This document shows, piece after piece, positions 52,490 through 61,106 of a stretch of DNA of 64,000 nucleotides (position 1 is its first letter; each line of letters starts with the position of its first letter). Made by a program: the position numbers and the translations under genes. Source of the DNA: Mesorhizobium sp. B2-3-4 (GTDB lineage: Bacteria > Pseudomonadota > Alphaproteobacteria > Rhizobiales > Rhizobiaceae); contig NZ_VFVY01000021.1 in assembly GCF_006442315.1 (NCBI RefSeq), positions 79,024 to 143,023 on the forward strand, given 5' to 3'. The notes beneath the pieces are model-generated. The model was not told where the DNA came from. It made no database searches and was given only the letters and a program-made list of their open reading frames with translations.

Positions 52490-53560
52490 TCAGTTGCCGG
52501 CCATCAAGGCGGACCACTTCTCCTGCGCGACCGCGAAGTTCGGCACCCAGAACTTGAAGTTCTGCTTGTAGCCCTGCTTCTGGCGCTCGGGTGAGTTGGT
52601 CAGGAAGGCGGAGACGGAAGCGTCGACCTTGGGCTGCGCCTCGCTGTTGATGGGCGTGTAGGACGTCTGTTCCGCCAGGACCTCCTGGGAATGCTTGCCG
52701 AGATAGGCATTGATCAGCGCGTAGGACGCGTCCGTATCCTTGACGCCGACCGGGATGGTCATCTGGTCCATCACCACCAGCCAGTCCTGCCAGGCCGGCG
52801 TGTATTTGGCGCCGTTCTTGACCGCGGTCATGGCGCGGCCCGTCCACATCATCAGCATGTCGGCTTCACCGGATTCCGCCAGCTGCTGCGATTCGGCACC
52901 CGTCTTCCAGAAAATCGTATCGGGGCCGAGCTTGCGCACCACATCGATGGCCTTGTCGATGTCAGCCACGGTCATTGCCTTCGGGTCGCCGCCGGCAACC
53001 TTGAACGCCTGTTCCAGCAGGCCGCCGGTCGGGCTGCCGGAGCCATCGATGCCGCGTACGCCGGGGAATTTCTGCGTGTCGAAGAAATCGGCCCAGCTCT
53101 TGGGCGGGTTATCCTTGTACTTCTCGGTGTTGTACATCAGCACGACGCCGTAGTTCATCGCCGGCACCGAGCATTCGCCGACCTGGCCTTCCGGGATTTT
53201 CGAAACGTCGAGCTTGTTCAGATCCAGCTTCTGGAACAGCTTGCCGCAATAGACATAGGGCGGCAGATCGTCGGTATCGACCACATCCCAGGTCACATTG
53301 CCGGACTCGACCTGCGCCTGCAGCTTGGCGATCTCGGTGGGGCCGTCATTGAGCAGCTTGACGCCGGACTTGTCGACGAACTCCTTGAGCGCCGCCGCCT
53401 GGCCGTCCTGGTAGATGCCGCCATAAGAGACGAATGTCAGCGTCTTGCCTTTCAGCGAGCCCTCTGCCACCGCGCCCGCCACCGGCTTCGATTGCGCCAG
53501 CGCGGCCGTTGCCGTCAGAAGCACGGCGACGCACGCCGCATGTCCAAACTTCAGTCTCAT
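52490..53560 (-). CDS. Polyamine-type periplasmic binding protein
   Basis: 356 residues from MRLKFGHAACVAVLLTATAALAQ (53560), signal peptide ending at ALA-Q. The mature protein is a PotD/PotF-like two-lobed binder: KGKTLTFVSYGGIYQDGQAAALKEFVDKSGVKLLNDGPTEIAKLQAQVESGNVTWDVVDTDDLPPY near 38-105, WADFFDTQKFPGVRGIDGSG near 165-185, and WTGRAMTAVKNGAKYTPAW near 250. Recognises an extracellular amine, probably putrescine or a related compound. 34 bp after the regulator gene. Confidence 0.93.
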   Translation of the reverse strand: MRLKFGHAACVAVLLTATAALAQSKPVAGAVAEGSLKGKTLTFVSYGGIYQDGQAAALKEFVDKSGVKLLNDGPTEIAKLQAQVESGNVTWDVVDTDDLPPYVYCGKLFQKLDLNKLDVSKIPEGQVGECSVPAMNYGVVLMYNTEKYKDNPPKSWADFFDTQKFPGVRGIDGSGSPTGGLLEQAFKVAGGDPKAMTVADIDKAIDVVRKLGPDTIFWKTGAESQQLAESGEADMLMMWTGRAMTAVKNGAKYTPAWQDWLVVMDQMTIPVGVKDTDASYALINAYLGKHSQEVLAEQTSYTPINSEAQPKVDASVSAFLTNSPERQKQGYKQNFKFWVPNFAVAQEKWSALMAGN

Positions 53561-53594
53561 GTCCAATCTCCCATTCCAGAGCCCGCGTTCATTG

Positions 53595-54257
53595 TCATTC
53601 ACCCGGATGCGAGCGGTTTCCGGGCCTGTATTGATCGAGTTCGAGAGCGCCGGCGGTGGGCGGGCCGATGATCCACAGCACCTCCGCCGGTGTATCGCCG
53701 ACATTGACGGTGCGGTGCGGCACCGAAGTCGCGTATTCGACGCTGTCGCCAGCGCACATCACATGGCGCTCGTCGGCAAGCGTCAATTCGACGGTACCCT
53801 TCAGCACGATGAACATTTCGTGTTCGCCGCTATGGACATAGGCCTCGTCGCCGGTCGAGCCGCCGACCTCGAAATGTCCGGCATAGACCTCGAACTGATG
53901 GATCGGCCGCCGCGACAAAAGCATCTTGCGGCCTTGCATGCCGACTGGAACGACCGGCCGTTCCTCGCGCCGCAGCACCTTGTGCAAGGGACGGCCACCG
54001 TCTTCGAACAGGTCGTTGAGGCCAAGGTCCAGAGCGCCGGCGATCTTCAGCAGCGTGCCGGTGTTGGCGCCGCACAGATTGCGTTCGAGCTGGCTGATGA
54101 AACTGGCGGTCGTGCCGGTCATGTCGGCGAGCTGGCGCAGCGAGACGCGCCGTGCCGTGCGCAACGCCTTGATGCGGGGGCCGACGCCGCCGGCCTCCGG
54201 CGCGGCCGACGCCACGCCATTCAGCTCGTTTACCGCGGAGTTGGACGCTCGTGGCAT
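53595..54257 (-). CDS. XRE-family regulator with cupin sensor domain (PuuR-like)
   Basis: 220 residues from MPRASNSAVNELNG (54257), chosen because the frame further upstream crosses an inverted repeat that looks like its operator. Helix-turn-helix at ~27-80 (IKALRTARRVSLRQLADMTGTTASFISQLERNLCGANTGTLLKIAGALDLGLNDLF) and a C-terminal cupin (HSGEHEMFIVLKGTVELTLADERHVMCAGDSVEYATSVPHRTVNVGDTPAEVLWII, near 145-205) that binds a small ligand. Heads the transport and oxidase operon, which it probably represses. Confidence 0.92.
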   Translation of the reverse strand: MPRASNSAVNELNGVASAAPEAGGVGPRIKALRTARRVSLRQLADMTGTTASFISQLERNLCGANTGTLLKIAGALDLGLNDLFEDGGRPLHKVLRREERPVVPVGMQGRKMLLSRRPIHQFEVYAGHFEVGGSTGDEAYVHSGEHEMFIVLKGTVELTLADERHVMCAGDSVEYATSVPHRTVNVGDTPAEVLWIIGPPTAGALELDQYRPGNRSHPGE

Positions 54258-54271
54258 TGCCGTTCCCGTTT

Positions 54272-54292
54272 CACTTAACACCTTATTAAGTG
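54272..54292. promoter_or_regulatory. Candidate operator of the XRE-cupin regulator
   Basis: Perfect inverted repeat CACTTAA-CACCTTA-TTAAGTG, 15-35 bp upstream of the regulator's start codon and in an otherwise GC-rich region. Its position, covering the promoter of the operon, fits autoregulation; the assignment is inferred. Confidence 0.6.
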
Positions 54293-54434
54293 ACATCGGA
54301 AATGGCAAGCGAGGGCAACAGGGACCAAGTCTGCCGCGCTTTGCAACGAAGGGGATCGCTCATTTCGCCGGTCTCTGCCGGGACGTCGATGCCGATTGCG
54401 GCGGCTCTGATCCGCTTCAGCGGCTTCAGGCATG

Positions 54435-54468
54435 AAAAAACCGACGTCAGCTTGCTTCTGACGCCGGT
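54435..54468 (-). terminator. Rho-independent terminator
   Basis: Ten-bp stem with one mismatch around a 7-nt loop (54440-54468), followed on the minus strand by TTTTTT. See the small RNA candidate. Confidence 0.75.
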
Positions 54469-54560
54469 CATTTAGGTTTTGGGATCGTCGCACCTGGCTT
54501 TTCCGAGGAAAAGCCGAGGTTGGTTCGATCCGACGCAGACCCGTGGGCGGGGGGCTTGGG
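54435..54560 (-). ncRNA. Candidate small RNA ending in a rho-independent terminator
   Basis: On the minus strand, a perfect hairpin GGCTTTTCC-TC-GGAAAAGCC (54496-54515) is followed by the stem ACCGgCGTCAG/CTGACGtCGGT (54440-54468) and a run of six T. No minus-strand protein gene lies upstream before the GNAT gene at 55307, with a plus-strand gene in between, so the terminator has no coding owner. The 5' end is a guess; a 68-codon frame (54472-54678) crosses the region but has a poor ribosome site and odd composition. Confidence 0.4.
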
Positions 54561-54809
54561 GTTTACGAGCCGGTGCCGGACCGAACCGTCTCAGGCAACG
54601 CCGGTAAATTCGTCGGACATTGGGGCATGAGCGCGGATAAAAAATGGCGAGATTGTGGCGAAGCATCACCAATTCCAACAGGCCGCGTTACAAAAGTGAC
54701 TGGACGTGACGGAAACCGCACACCGCCGCCTTCGCTTCGCCGGCTCTTGCAATTGCGCTGCGAAGAGGCCAACTTTGGTTGGCAAAGATTCATTTTGAAG
54801 GATCGAGGC
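54561..54809. other. Unassigned part of the gap between the XRE regulator and the DUF2794 gene
   Basis: The whole gap runs from 54258 to 54809. Apart from the operator, the small RNA candidate and the terminator, no gene is supported. A plus-strand frame running into the DUF2794 gene from 54543 is open by chance. This segment must hold the promoters of DUF2794 (plus) and of the RNA candidate (minus). Confidence 0.4.
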
Positions 54810-55196
54810 ATGACCGATGACGGCGGCGGGATGGGGGATGGAGACGCATCCGCGATATTGATCCCGCTCAACGAGGCGCGACGCGAGCGTCTCGACCAGC
54901 CGGTGCGCTTCGAGCGGCGCGAGCTTGACCAGATCCTGAGACTTTACGGACGTATGGTCGCCGCCAATGAATGGCGCGACTATGCCATTGATCATCTCAC
55001 TGACCGCGCTGTGTTTTCCGTCTTCCGACGGGCCAGCGAAATACCGCTGTTCCAGATCGTCAAGGACCCGAAGCTGGCGCGCAAGCAGGGCGCGTTCGCC
55101 GTCATCGCGGCGGGCGGACGCATCCTCAAACGCGGCCAGGAGCTCGGCCGGGTGCTTGGTGTGTTCGACGCGAAGCTGAAGGTCGTCCAGGTCTGA
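54810..55196 (+). CDS. DUF2794 family protein
   Basis: 128 residues from the ATG at 54810 (MTDDGGGMGDGDASAILIPL), with GAAGGATCGAGG upstream. The conserved core is VRFERRELDQILRLYGRMVAANEWRDYAIDHLTDRAVFSVFRRASEIPLFQIVKDPKLARKQGAFAVIAAGGRILKRGQELGRVL, the DUF2794 signature found only in alphaproteobacteria. Function unknown. An octamer inverted repeat starts right after its stop. Confidence 0.9.
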   Translation: MTDDGGGMGDGDASAILIPLNEARRERLDQPVRFERRELDQILRLYGRMVAANEWRDYAIDHLTDRAVFSVFRRASEIPLFQIVKDPKLARKQGAFAVIAAGGRILKRGQELGRVLGVFDAKLKVVQV

Positions 55197-55201
55197 GGGG
55201 A

Positions 55202-55317
55202 AATTGGAATTGGGGAATTGAAGAACTGATGAATTGAGGAAAAGGGCGCTAAGCACCTGAAATCTCAATTTTCCTTAGTTCTTCAATTCTCCAGTTCCCC
55301 AGTTCTTCAATTCCCCA
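55202..55317. repeat. Inverted repeat built of tandem 8-nt units (RGAAYTGR)
   Basis: Left arm 55202-55243 reads GGAATTGG-GGAATTGA-AGAACTGA-TGAATTGA; right arm 55263-55317 is the complement of GGAATTGA-AGAACTGG-GGAACTGG-AGAATTGA-AGAACTAA. The unit consensus is RGAAYTGR with 8-nt spacing. Fills the space between two convergent genes and provides the TGA stop of the downstream GNAT gene. Confidence 0.88.
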
Positions 55318-55879
55318 GCCCGCGAAACTTCCGCTCCGGCAGCGAATCCGGATCCGGCGGCACTGACGCACCGCCATTCAGCGACAGCTGCATGAACACC
55401 GTGTCCAGCCAGCGCTCATGCTTGTAGCCGGAGCCCTCGAGGCGTCCGGAATGGCGAAAGCCGAGCTTCTCGTGCAGCTTGACCGACGCGCTGTCGGCGT
55501 GGCCATCGCCGATGACCGCGATGATCTGACGGAAACCCGCCGCTTCGGCCGCCGCGATCAGGCCTTGCATCAGTTTCAGCCCGACGCCCTGGCCCTTGGC
55601 GTCAGGCGCCACATAGACCGAATCCTCGACGATGAAGCGATAGGCAGGCCGTGGCCGGAACGGCCCGGCATAGGCGTAACCCAGCACGGCGCCATCCTTT
55701 TGCGCCACCAGATAGGGAAAACCGCCGCCAGTCAGTGAGGCGAATCGCGTTCCCATTTCGACACGGCCGGGCGGCTCCAGTTCATAGCTTGCCGTGCCAT
55801 GGGTGACCGCGTCGGCATAGATTTCGGTGATGGTGTCGAGGTCGGCCTCGGTCGCCGCCCGTATTGCAATATTGCTCAT
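55307..55879 (-). CDS. GNAT acetyltransferase, phosphinothricin/methionine sulfoximine type
   Basis: 190 residues. Full Pat/Bar/MddA pattern: IRAATEADLDTITEIYADAVTHGTASYELEPPG near 6-38, GYAYAGPFRPRPAYRFIVEDSVYVAPDAKGQGVGLKLMQGLI near 68-110 (acetyl-CoA loop KGQGVG), and SVKLHEKLGFRHSGRLEGSGYKHERWLDTVFMQL near 133-165. This family acetylates the amino group of glutamate analogues. Last codons and stop lie in an octamer repeat, so the C-terminus may vary between strains. Confidence 0.9.
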   Translation of the reverse strand: MSNIAIRAATEADLDTITEIYADAVTHGTASYELEPPGRVEMGTRFASLTGGGFPYLVAQKDGAVLGYAYAGPFRPRPAYRFIVEDSVYVAPDAKGQGVGLKLMQGLIAAAEAAGFRQIIAVIGDGHADSASVKLHEKLGFRHSGRLEGSGYKHERWLDTVFMQLSLNGGASVPPDPDSLPERKFRGLGN

Positions 55880-55928
55880 TATTTAGGCATGCCCTTTCTG
55901 TGCCTCCGATAAGAGCAAAGCCCGGTGC

Positions 55929-55960
55929 AAAAAGAAAGGGCGGCCGTTGGGCCGCCCTTT
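55929..55960 (-). terminator. Rho-independent terminator of the Bax-inhibitor-like gene
   Basis: AAAGGGCGGCC and its complement around a short loop (55935-55960), followed on the minus strand by TTTCTTTTT. It lies 38 bp after the stop codon of the gene at 55998. Confidence 0.88.
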
Positions 55961-55997
55961 CCAAACTCGATGGTCCAGTGAAGTCCGAGGCTAGCCC

Positions 55998-56771
55998 TTA
56001 GCGGCGGTCGCCCATGAACTGCAGCAGGAACATGAACAGGTTGATGAAATCGAGGTAGAGCGACAGCGCGCCCATGATGGCCTTGCGGCCCGCGACATCG
56101 GAAGCGTCGCCCTCGAAATACATCTCCTTGATCTTCTGCGTGTCGTAGGCGGTGAGGCCGGCGAACACCAGCACGCCGATCGCCGAGACGGCGAAGGTCA
56201 GCGCCGACGACTGCAGGAAGATGTTGATCACCGACGCGATGATGATGCCGAACACGCCCATGATCAGGAACGAGCCCATCGCCGACAGGTCGCGCTTGGT
56301 GGTGTAGCCGAACAGCGACAGCGCGCCGAAGGCGGCGGCGGTGGCGAAGAAGGTCTGCGAGATGCTTGCCGTGGTGTAGACCAGGAAGATCGACGACAGC
56401 GACAGGCCGACCAGGCCGGCATAGACCCAGAAGGTCGTCTGCGCGGCGGCGACGCTCATCGACTGGATCCTGAACGACAGGAAGAACACGGCGGCCAGCG
56501 GCGCCAGCATGACGACCCAGCGCAGCGGCGAACCGAAGATCGCATAGCCGAAGGAGGTCAGCATCTCGCCGCTCGGCAGCGTCGCGACCGCGGAGGCCGG
56601 ATCGGTGGTGGTGGCCAGCATGATCGTGCCGATGGCGGCAAGACCGGTGATGAGCAGGCCAAGCCCCATCAGATTGTAGACCTTGATCATATAGGCGCGC
56701 AGACCCTGATCGATGTCAGCGCGGACGCCGGGCACCGCCGACGTCTGGTAGTTGCGAATGGGATCAGCCAT
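55998..56771 (-). CDS. Bax inhibitor-1/YccA family membrane protein
   Basis: 257 residues from MADPIRNYQTSAVPGVRADIDQGLRAYMIKVYNLMGLGL (56771), preceded by GAGGATTTCC. Seven membrane segments; the family's ends are clear: YMIKVYNLMGLGLLITGLAA and the late FAGLTAYDTQKIKEMYF...ALSLYLDFINLFMFLLQFMGDRR, with the two buried Asp of the di-aspartyl pH sensor (YDTQKIK and YLDFINLF). Probably a calcium-leak or membrane-stress protein like YccA/YbhL. Confidence 0.95.
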   Translation of the reverse strand: MADPIRNYQTSAVPGVRADIDQGLRAYMIKVYNLMGLGLLITGLAAIGTIMLATTTDPASAVATLPSGEMLTSFGYAIFGSPLRWVVMLAPLAAVFFLSFRIQSMSVAAAQTTFWVYAGLVGLSLSSIFLVYTTASISQTFFATAAAFGALSLFGYTTKRDLSAMGSFLIMGVFGIIIASVINIFLQSSALTFAVSAIGVLVFAGLTAYDTQKIKEMYFEGDASDVAGRKAIMGALSLYLDFINLFMFLLQFMGDRR

Positions 56772-57003
56772 TGGAAATCCTCGTTGCTTCTGCCCCGTCC
56801 GGTGTCGGGCCTCTTGCGGACCCAGGCGCCGCTGGCGGGACTCCAGCATGCCTGCGGCGAAATATGATGGTTATTCGCGTCAAGAACAAGACCGTAACCG
56901 GATGTAACGGTTCGTGAGAGGCCGAAATGCCGTTTCACCGGGCTTTTGGGACGTCATTCTTACCAAGATTTAACCTGGTGTCGTTGGCGCCGCCGCCGCT
57001 AGC

Positions 57004-59553
57004 TCACAGGTTGCGCAGCACGGGTGCCGCCTTGTGGCCGAGCACCCGCCAGGTGCCGGCAAGGCCGATGCCGACCGTGATGACCAGCGAAAACAGAATG
57101 GTCGCCACCGCCACCTCCGGCATGAAATGCGACGGCAGGGTCATGATGCGCGCGACGACGAACCATGCGGCGGCGCTGCCGGCGGCGAGCGCGAAGATCG
57201 CGGTGGCAAGCCCGATCAGCATGTATTCCAGCGAGAAGGCCGAGATCAGCGTCATGCGCGTGGCGCCCAGCGTCTTCAGCACCACTGCGTCATGGATGCG
57301 CGCCCGGTTGCCGGCTGCAAGCGCGCCGGCAAGCACCAGCACCGAGGCGATCAGCGCAACGCCGGCCGCCGCCCGGATCGCCGTGCCGAGCTGACCGACC
57401 AGCCGGTTGACGATGTCGAGCGCATCCTTGACCCGCACTGTCGTCACCGCCGGGAAAGCGCGGGTGACGGCATTGAGGACGCGCGCGTCGTCGGCTGTCG
57501 AGGCGTTCCTTTCGGTGAGCGTCGCGATCCAGCCATGCGGGGCGCCGGCAAATGTGTTGGGCGAGAACACCATGACGAAATTGATCCCCATCGTCTCCCA
57601 TTCGACCTGGCGGAAATTGGCGATCCGGGCGGTGACGTTGCGGCCGAGCACGTTGACGGTGACGGTGTCGCCGAGCTTCAGCCCGATTTCCTTGCCCTCC
57701 TTGTCGGAAAACGAAACCAGCGGCTCGCCGGCATAATTGTCGGGCCACCATTTGCCCTCGGTCAGCGTCGCGTTTTCCGGCTGCGTTGTTTCATAGGTCA
57801 GGCCGCGGTCGCCCTTCAGCACCCATGCGCCCTCGGCCGGCACCTTGACCTTGTCGACATCGACGCCGTTGAGGGCCATCACCCGGCCGCGCAGCATCGG
57901 CACCTTGGCCAGCGCTCCCCGCGGCGCCTCCTTTGCAATCAGCGCGGAGAAGGCATCGACCTCGCTGCCCTGAATGTCGACGAAGAAGAAGTTCGGCGCC
58001 CGCTCGGGCAGATTGCCCGAGATCTGGCGCCTGAGATTGCCGTCGATCAGCGCCAGCGTCACCAGCAGCGTCAGTCCGAGCCCCAGCGACAGCACCACCG
58101 AGGGCGTCAGCGCGCCGGGCCGGTATATGTTGCCGATGGCGAGCCTGAGCGCCACGAAGCGCACGCGCGGGCTCTTCCTCGCCGCCCACTGCACCAGCGC
58201 GCCGACGACACGCAGCACCAGGAAAGCAAAAATAGTGGCGCCGACGAAGATCGAAGCGATGCGCTGGTCGCCCGAAAACAGGATCGCCAGCGCCGCCAGC
58301 AACAGCGCGATGCCGAGCGTGCAAACGACATAGACGGGGCGCGGCAGCCCCCGGCCTTCCAGCCCCATTTCTCGAAACAGCGCCGTTGCCGGCACGTCGC
58401 GGGCGCGGCCGAGCGGCAGGAGCGCGAAGGCAAGCGTCACCAGCAGGCCGAACAGGGCCGCCATGGCGAGCGCACCGGGGTAGAAGCCGCCTTGCGCCGG
58501 CACCGGAATGACGGACTGTAGCGCGGCACTGGCGGCAAACGGCATCAGCGCGCCCAGCACCAGGCCGGCGCCCATGCCGATCAGGGCGATGATCAGGATC
58601 TGCACGAGATAGACGGCAAAGACGAAGCCGCCGGAGGCGCCCAGGCTCTTGAAGGTGGCGATGACGCCGCGCTTGCCGTCGAGATAGGCACGCACCGCGT
58701 TGGCGACGCCGACCCCGCCGACCACCAGAGCGGTGAGCCCGACCAGCGTCAGGAACTGCGAGAAGCGCTCGATGTTGGAAGACAGCGCCGGCGCAGCGTT
58801 GCCGCGCGTGCGGATCGACCAGCCGGCCTCCGGAAAGTCCTTGGCCGCCTGGTCCTGGACGGCCTTCAGCCGCGCCTCGTCGGCACCGGCCGGCAACCGG
58901 ACCTTGTACGCATTCTCGACCAGGCTGCCCGGCTGGATCAGCCCGGTGGCGGCCAGTCCTTCGGTCGAGATCATCAGCCTTGGCGCGAAGCCGAAACCGT
59001 CCGACACGGCATCCGGCTCGGTGACGAGTTTGGCGCGCAACTCGAACGTCGCCGTGCCGAGCTTCAGCCGGTCGCCGATCTTGAGATTCAGCCGGTCGTA
59101 CAAAAGGTCGGGAGCCGCGGCGCCGAAAACACCGAACTGCCTGCCGAACAGTTCATGCTTGGTCAGCGCCGGTTCGGTCTCCAATGCGCCATAGAGCGGA
59201 TAGGCCTCGTCCACCGCCTTGGCCTCGACCAGCGCCTGGTTGGATCCGTCGGCGAGGCGGGCCATCGAGCGCATGCCGGCGCTGTGCGAGACGACGCCCA
59301 GCCCGTCGAGGAAGCCAAGCTCGGCCGGGCTGGCGTCGCGCTGGTTGATCTGGAAGCGCAGGTCGCCGCCCAGCAGGATCTGGCCCTGGTCGGCGACACC
59401 GGCGGTGATGGAGCGGGCGACCGAATTGACGCCGCCTATGGCCGCGACGCCAAGCGCGATGCAGGCGAGGAAGATCAGGAAGCCGGAGAGGCCGCCGCGC
59501 ATCTCGCGCAGCGAGAACCGGATGGCGAGCTTCAAGGTCCGCGCCATCGGCAT
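57004..59553 (-). CDS. FtsX-like ABC transporter permease (YbbP type)
   Basis: 849 residues with ten predicted membrane segments: one at ~20-40, a large periplasmic MacB-like domain, FtsX domain around 265-395, a second set ~405-490, another periplasmic part, and FtsX domain ~720-840. N-terminus LKLAIRFSLREMRGGLSGFLIFLACIALGVAAIGGVNSVARSI is typical of YbbP. Works with the ATPase encoded just upstream (TGATG overlap). Such pairs (YbbA-YbbP) export lipids or peptides and often sit beside the TesA esterase, as here. Confidence 0.93.
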   Translation of the reverse strand: MPMARTLKLAIRFSLREMRGGLSGFLIFLACIALGVAAIGGVNSVARSITAGVADQGQILLGGDLRFQINQRDASPAELGFLDGLGVVSHSAGMRSMARLADGSNQALVEAKAVDEAYPLYGALETEPALTKHELFGRQFGVFGAAAPDLLYDRLNLKIGDRLKLGTATFELRAKLVTEPDAVSDGFGFAPRLMISTEGLAATGLIQPGSLVENAYKVRLPAGADEARLKAVQDQAAKDFPEAGWSIRTRGNAAPALSSNIERFSQFLTLVGLTALVVGGVGVANAVRAYLDGKRGVIATFKSLGASGGFVFAVYLVQILIIALIGMGAGLVLGALMPFAASAALQSVIPVPAQGGFYPGALAMAALFGLLVTLAFALLPLGRARDVPATALFREMGLEGRGLPRPVYVVCTLGIALLLAALAILFSGDQRIASIFVGATIFAFLVLRVVGALVQWAARKSPRVRFVALRLAIGNIYRPGALTPSVVLSLGLGLTLLVTLALIDGNLRRQISGNLPERAPNFFFVDIQGSEVDAFSALIAKEAPRGALAKVPMLRGRVMALNGVDVDKVKVPAEGAWVLKGDRGLTYETTQPENATLTEGKWWPDNYAGEPLVSFSDKEGKEIGLKLGDTVTVNVLGRNVTARIANFRQVEWETMGINFVMVFSPNTFAGAPHGWIATLTERNASTADDARVLNAVTRAFPAVTTVRVKDALDIVNRLVGQLGTAIRAAAGVALIASVLVLAGALAAGNRARIHDAVVLKTLGATRMTLISAFSLEYMLIGLATAIFALAAGSAAAWFVVARIMTLPSHFMPEVAVATILFSLVITVGIGLAGTWRVLGHKAAPVLRNL

Positions 59554-60248
59554 CAGGCGGTGACCTTGACCGGCGCCGGCGTTTCGATGCGGCCGGAGCG
59601 CATCGAAACCTGGCGCGAGCAGCGCGCCGCGAGCCCCGGATCATGGGTGACCAGCACCAGCGTCATGCCGCGTTCGGCCGCCTTGGCGAACAGGAGATCG
59701 GCCACCTGCCGCCCGGTCGCCTGATCGAGATTGCCGGTCGGCTCGTCGGCGATCAGGATGCGCGGCGCCGGCGCCAGCGCCCTCGCGATCGCCACGCGCT
59801 GCTGCTCGCCGCCGGAGAGTTCGCCTGGATAATGCGTGACGCGGTCGCTCAAGCCCACCGCCGCCAGTTGCCACTCCGCCACCGAAAACGGATCGGCATG
59901 GCCGGCCAGTTCCAGCGGCACTGCGACATTTTCGAGCGCCGTCATGTTAGGGATGAGATGGAAGGACTGGAACACGATGCCAATGTTTCGGCCACGAAAC
60001 GAAGCAATCTGATCCTCGCTTTTGCCGTTGAGCAGCTCGCCGGCGATTCGTACCGTACCCGAATCGACCCGCTCCAACCCGGCGAGAACCATCAGCAATG
60101 TCGACTTGCCGGACCCCGACGGGCCGACGATGCCCGTCGCCTCACCGCGCGCCACTTCGAGGCTGACCCCCTTCAGCACGTGGACCGACGAAGCGCCTTC
60201 GCCGAGTGTCAGGGATACGTCTTTCAGCGCGATGACGGCTTCTGTCAA
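59553..60248 (-). CDS. ABC transporter ATP-binding protein (YbbA type)
   Basis: 231 residues. Walker A GIVGPSGSGKSTLLMVLAGLE near 40, Q-loop QSFHLIPNMTALENV near 92, signature YPGELSGGEQQRVAIARALA near 140, Walker B RILIADEPTGNLD near 165, switch His in LVLVTHDPGLAARC near 200. LolD/MacB-like exporter ATPase. Divergent from the TesA gene and coupled to the permease gene. Confidence 0.95.
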   Translation of the reverse strand: MTEAVIALKDVSLTLGEGASSVHVLKGVSLEVARGEATGIVGPSGSGKSTLLMVLAGLERVDSGTVRIAGELLNGKSEDQIASFRGRNIGIVFQSFHLIPNMTALENVAVPLELAGHADPFSVAEWQLAAVGLSDRVTHYPGELSGGEQQRVAIARALAPAPRILIADEPTGNLDQATGRQVADLLFAKAAERGMTLVLVTHDPGLAARCSRQVSMRSGRIETPAPVKVTA

Positions 60249-60333
60249 AATGAAAGCGTCCTATATGGGAAGGCAGGCTCTGCCTGTCGCAAGCCGTCGC
60301 CGGAAGAATTCACTGTCATATGGGGCTCGCCGC

Positions 60334-60978
60334 ATGTCTTTCAAACCCCGCTTTGCCGCAGGCCTGATCCTTGTCCTCGCCATTTGCGGCGCCATTTCGT
60401 CGGCGCGCGCCGAGCCTTTCAAGATCGTCGGCTTCGGTGACAGCCTGATGGCGGGGTTCGGCCTCGGCCCCGGCGAGGGCTTTACCGACAAATTGCAGGC
60501 TGCCCTCCGCGCCCGGGGTCACGACGTCACCGTCGCCAATGCCGGCGTCTCCGGCGACACGTCCAGCGGCGGCCTGGCGCGGCTCGACTGGTCGGTGCCC
60601 GACGGCACGCAACTGGTCGTCCTCGAACTCGGCGCCAACGACATGCTGCGCGGCATCGCCCCCGACATCACCAGAAAGAACCTGGACGAGATGCTGGGCA
60701 AGCTGAAGCAACGCAGGATCGCCGTGCTTCTGGCGGGTATGCGGGCCGCGCCCAATCTCGGCGCCGACTACCAGAAGGCCTTCGACGCCATCTTTCCGGA
60801 TCTGGCCGGCAAATACGATGTTGCGCTCTATCCGTTCTTCCTCGATGGCGTCGCCGGCCAGCCGGCTTTGCAGCTCGAGGACGGCCTGCATCCGAATGCC
60901 GGGGGTGTCGACCTGATGGTCGAGCGCATCCTGCCGACGGTCGAGAAGGCCATCGCGGCGGTGCCTGGAGGTTCATGA
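60334..60978 (+). CDS. tesA: SGNH-family esterase/lysophospholipase TesA
   Basis: 214 residues from MSFKPRFAAGLILVLAICGAISSARAEPF (60334; an in-frame ATG at 60319 would add five residues). Signal peptide ending at ARA. Catalytic Ser in GFGDSLMAGFGL near 35, Gly block VANAGVSGDTSSGG near 70, Asn in ELGANDMLRG near 100, and Asp/His in LEDGLHPNAGG near 187. Multifunctional periplasmic thioesterase I/arylesterase. Divergent from the YbbAP-type exporter pair, an association also seen in E. coli. Confidence 0.93.
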   Translation: MSFKPRFAAGLILVLAICGAISSARAEPFKIVGFGDSLMAGFGLGPGEGFTDKLQAALRARGHDVTVANAGVSGDTSSGGLARLDWSVPDGTQLVVLELGANDMLRGIAPDITRKNLDEMLGKLKQRRIAVLLAGMRAAPNLGADYQKAFDAIFPDLAGKYDVALYPFFLDGVAGQPALQLEDGLHPNAGGVDLMVERILPTVEKAIAAVPGGS

Positions 60979-61106
60979 GAGCCGGCGGAGCCGCCTTCCC
61001 CAAGGGAAACTTTTAGCAAAGCCTGTGACCAATAAACCTCTTGCTCCATTCGACTATCGATGATTCGCTACGGATGACAGTTCGATTCGAGGAAGGGAGG
61101 CTCTTC

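Noticed and set aside
54500..54530. Possible tRNA T-loop (GGTTCGATCC)
   Set aside because: The flanking bases do not form a T-stem and no acceptor or anticodon stem can be drawn.
54472..54678. 68-codon minus-strand frame near the XRE regulator
   Set aside because: Arg/Pro/Cys-rich, no ribosome site, overlaps two hairpins; better explained as an untranslated RNA.
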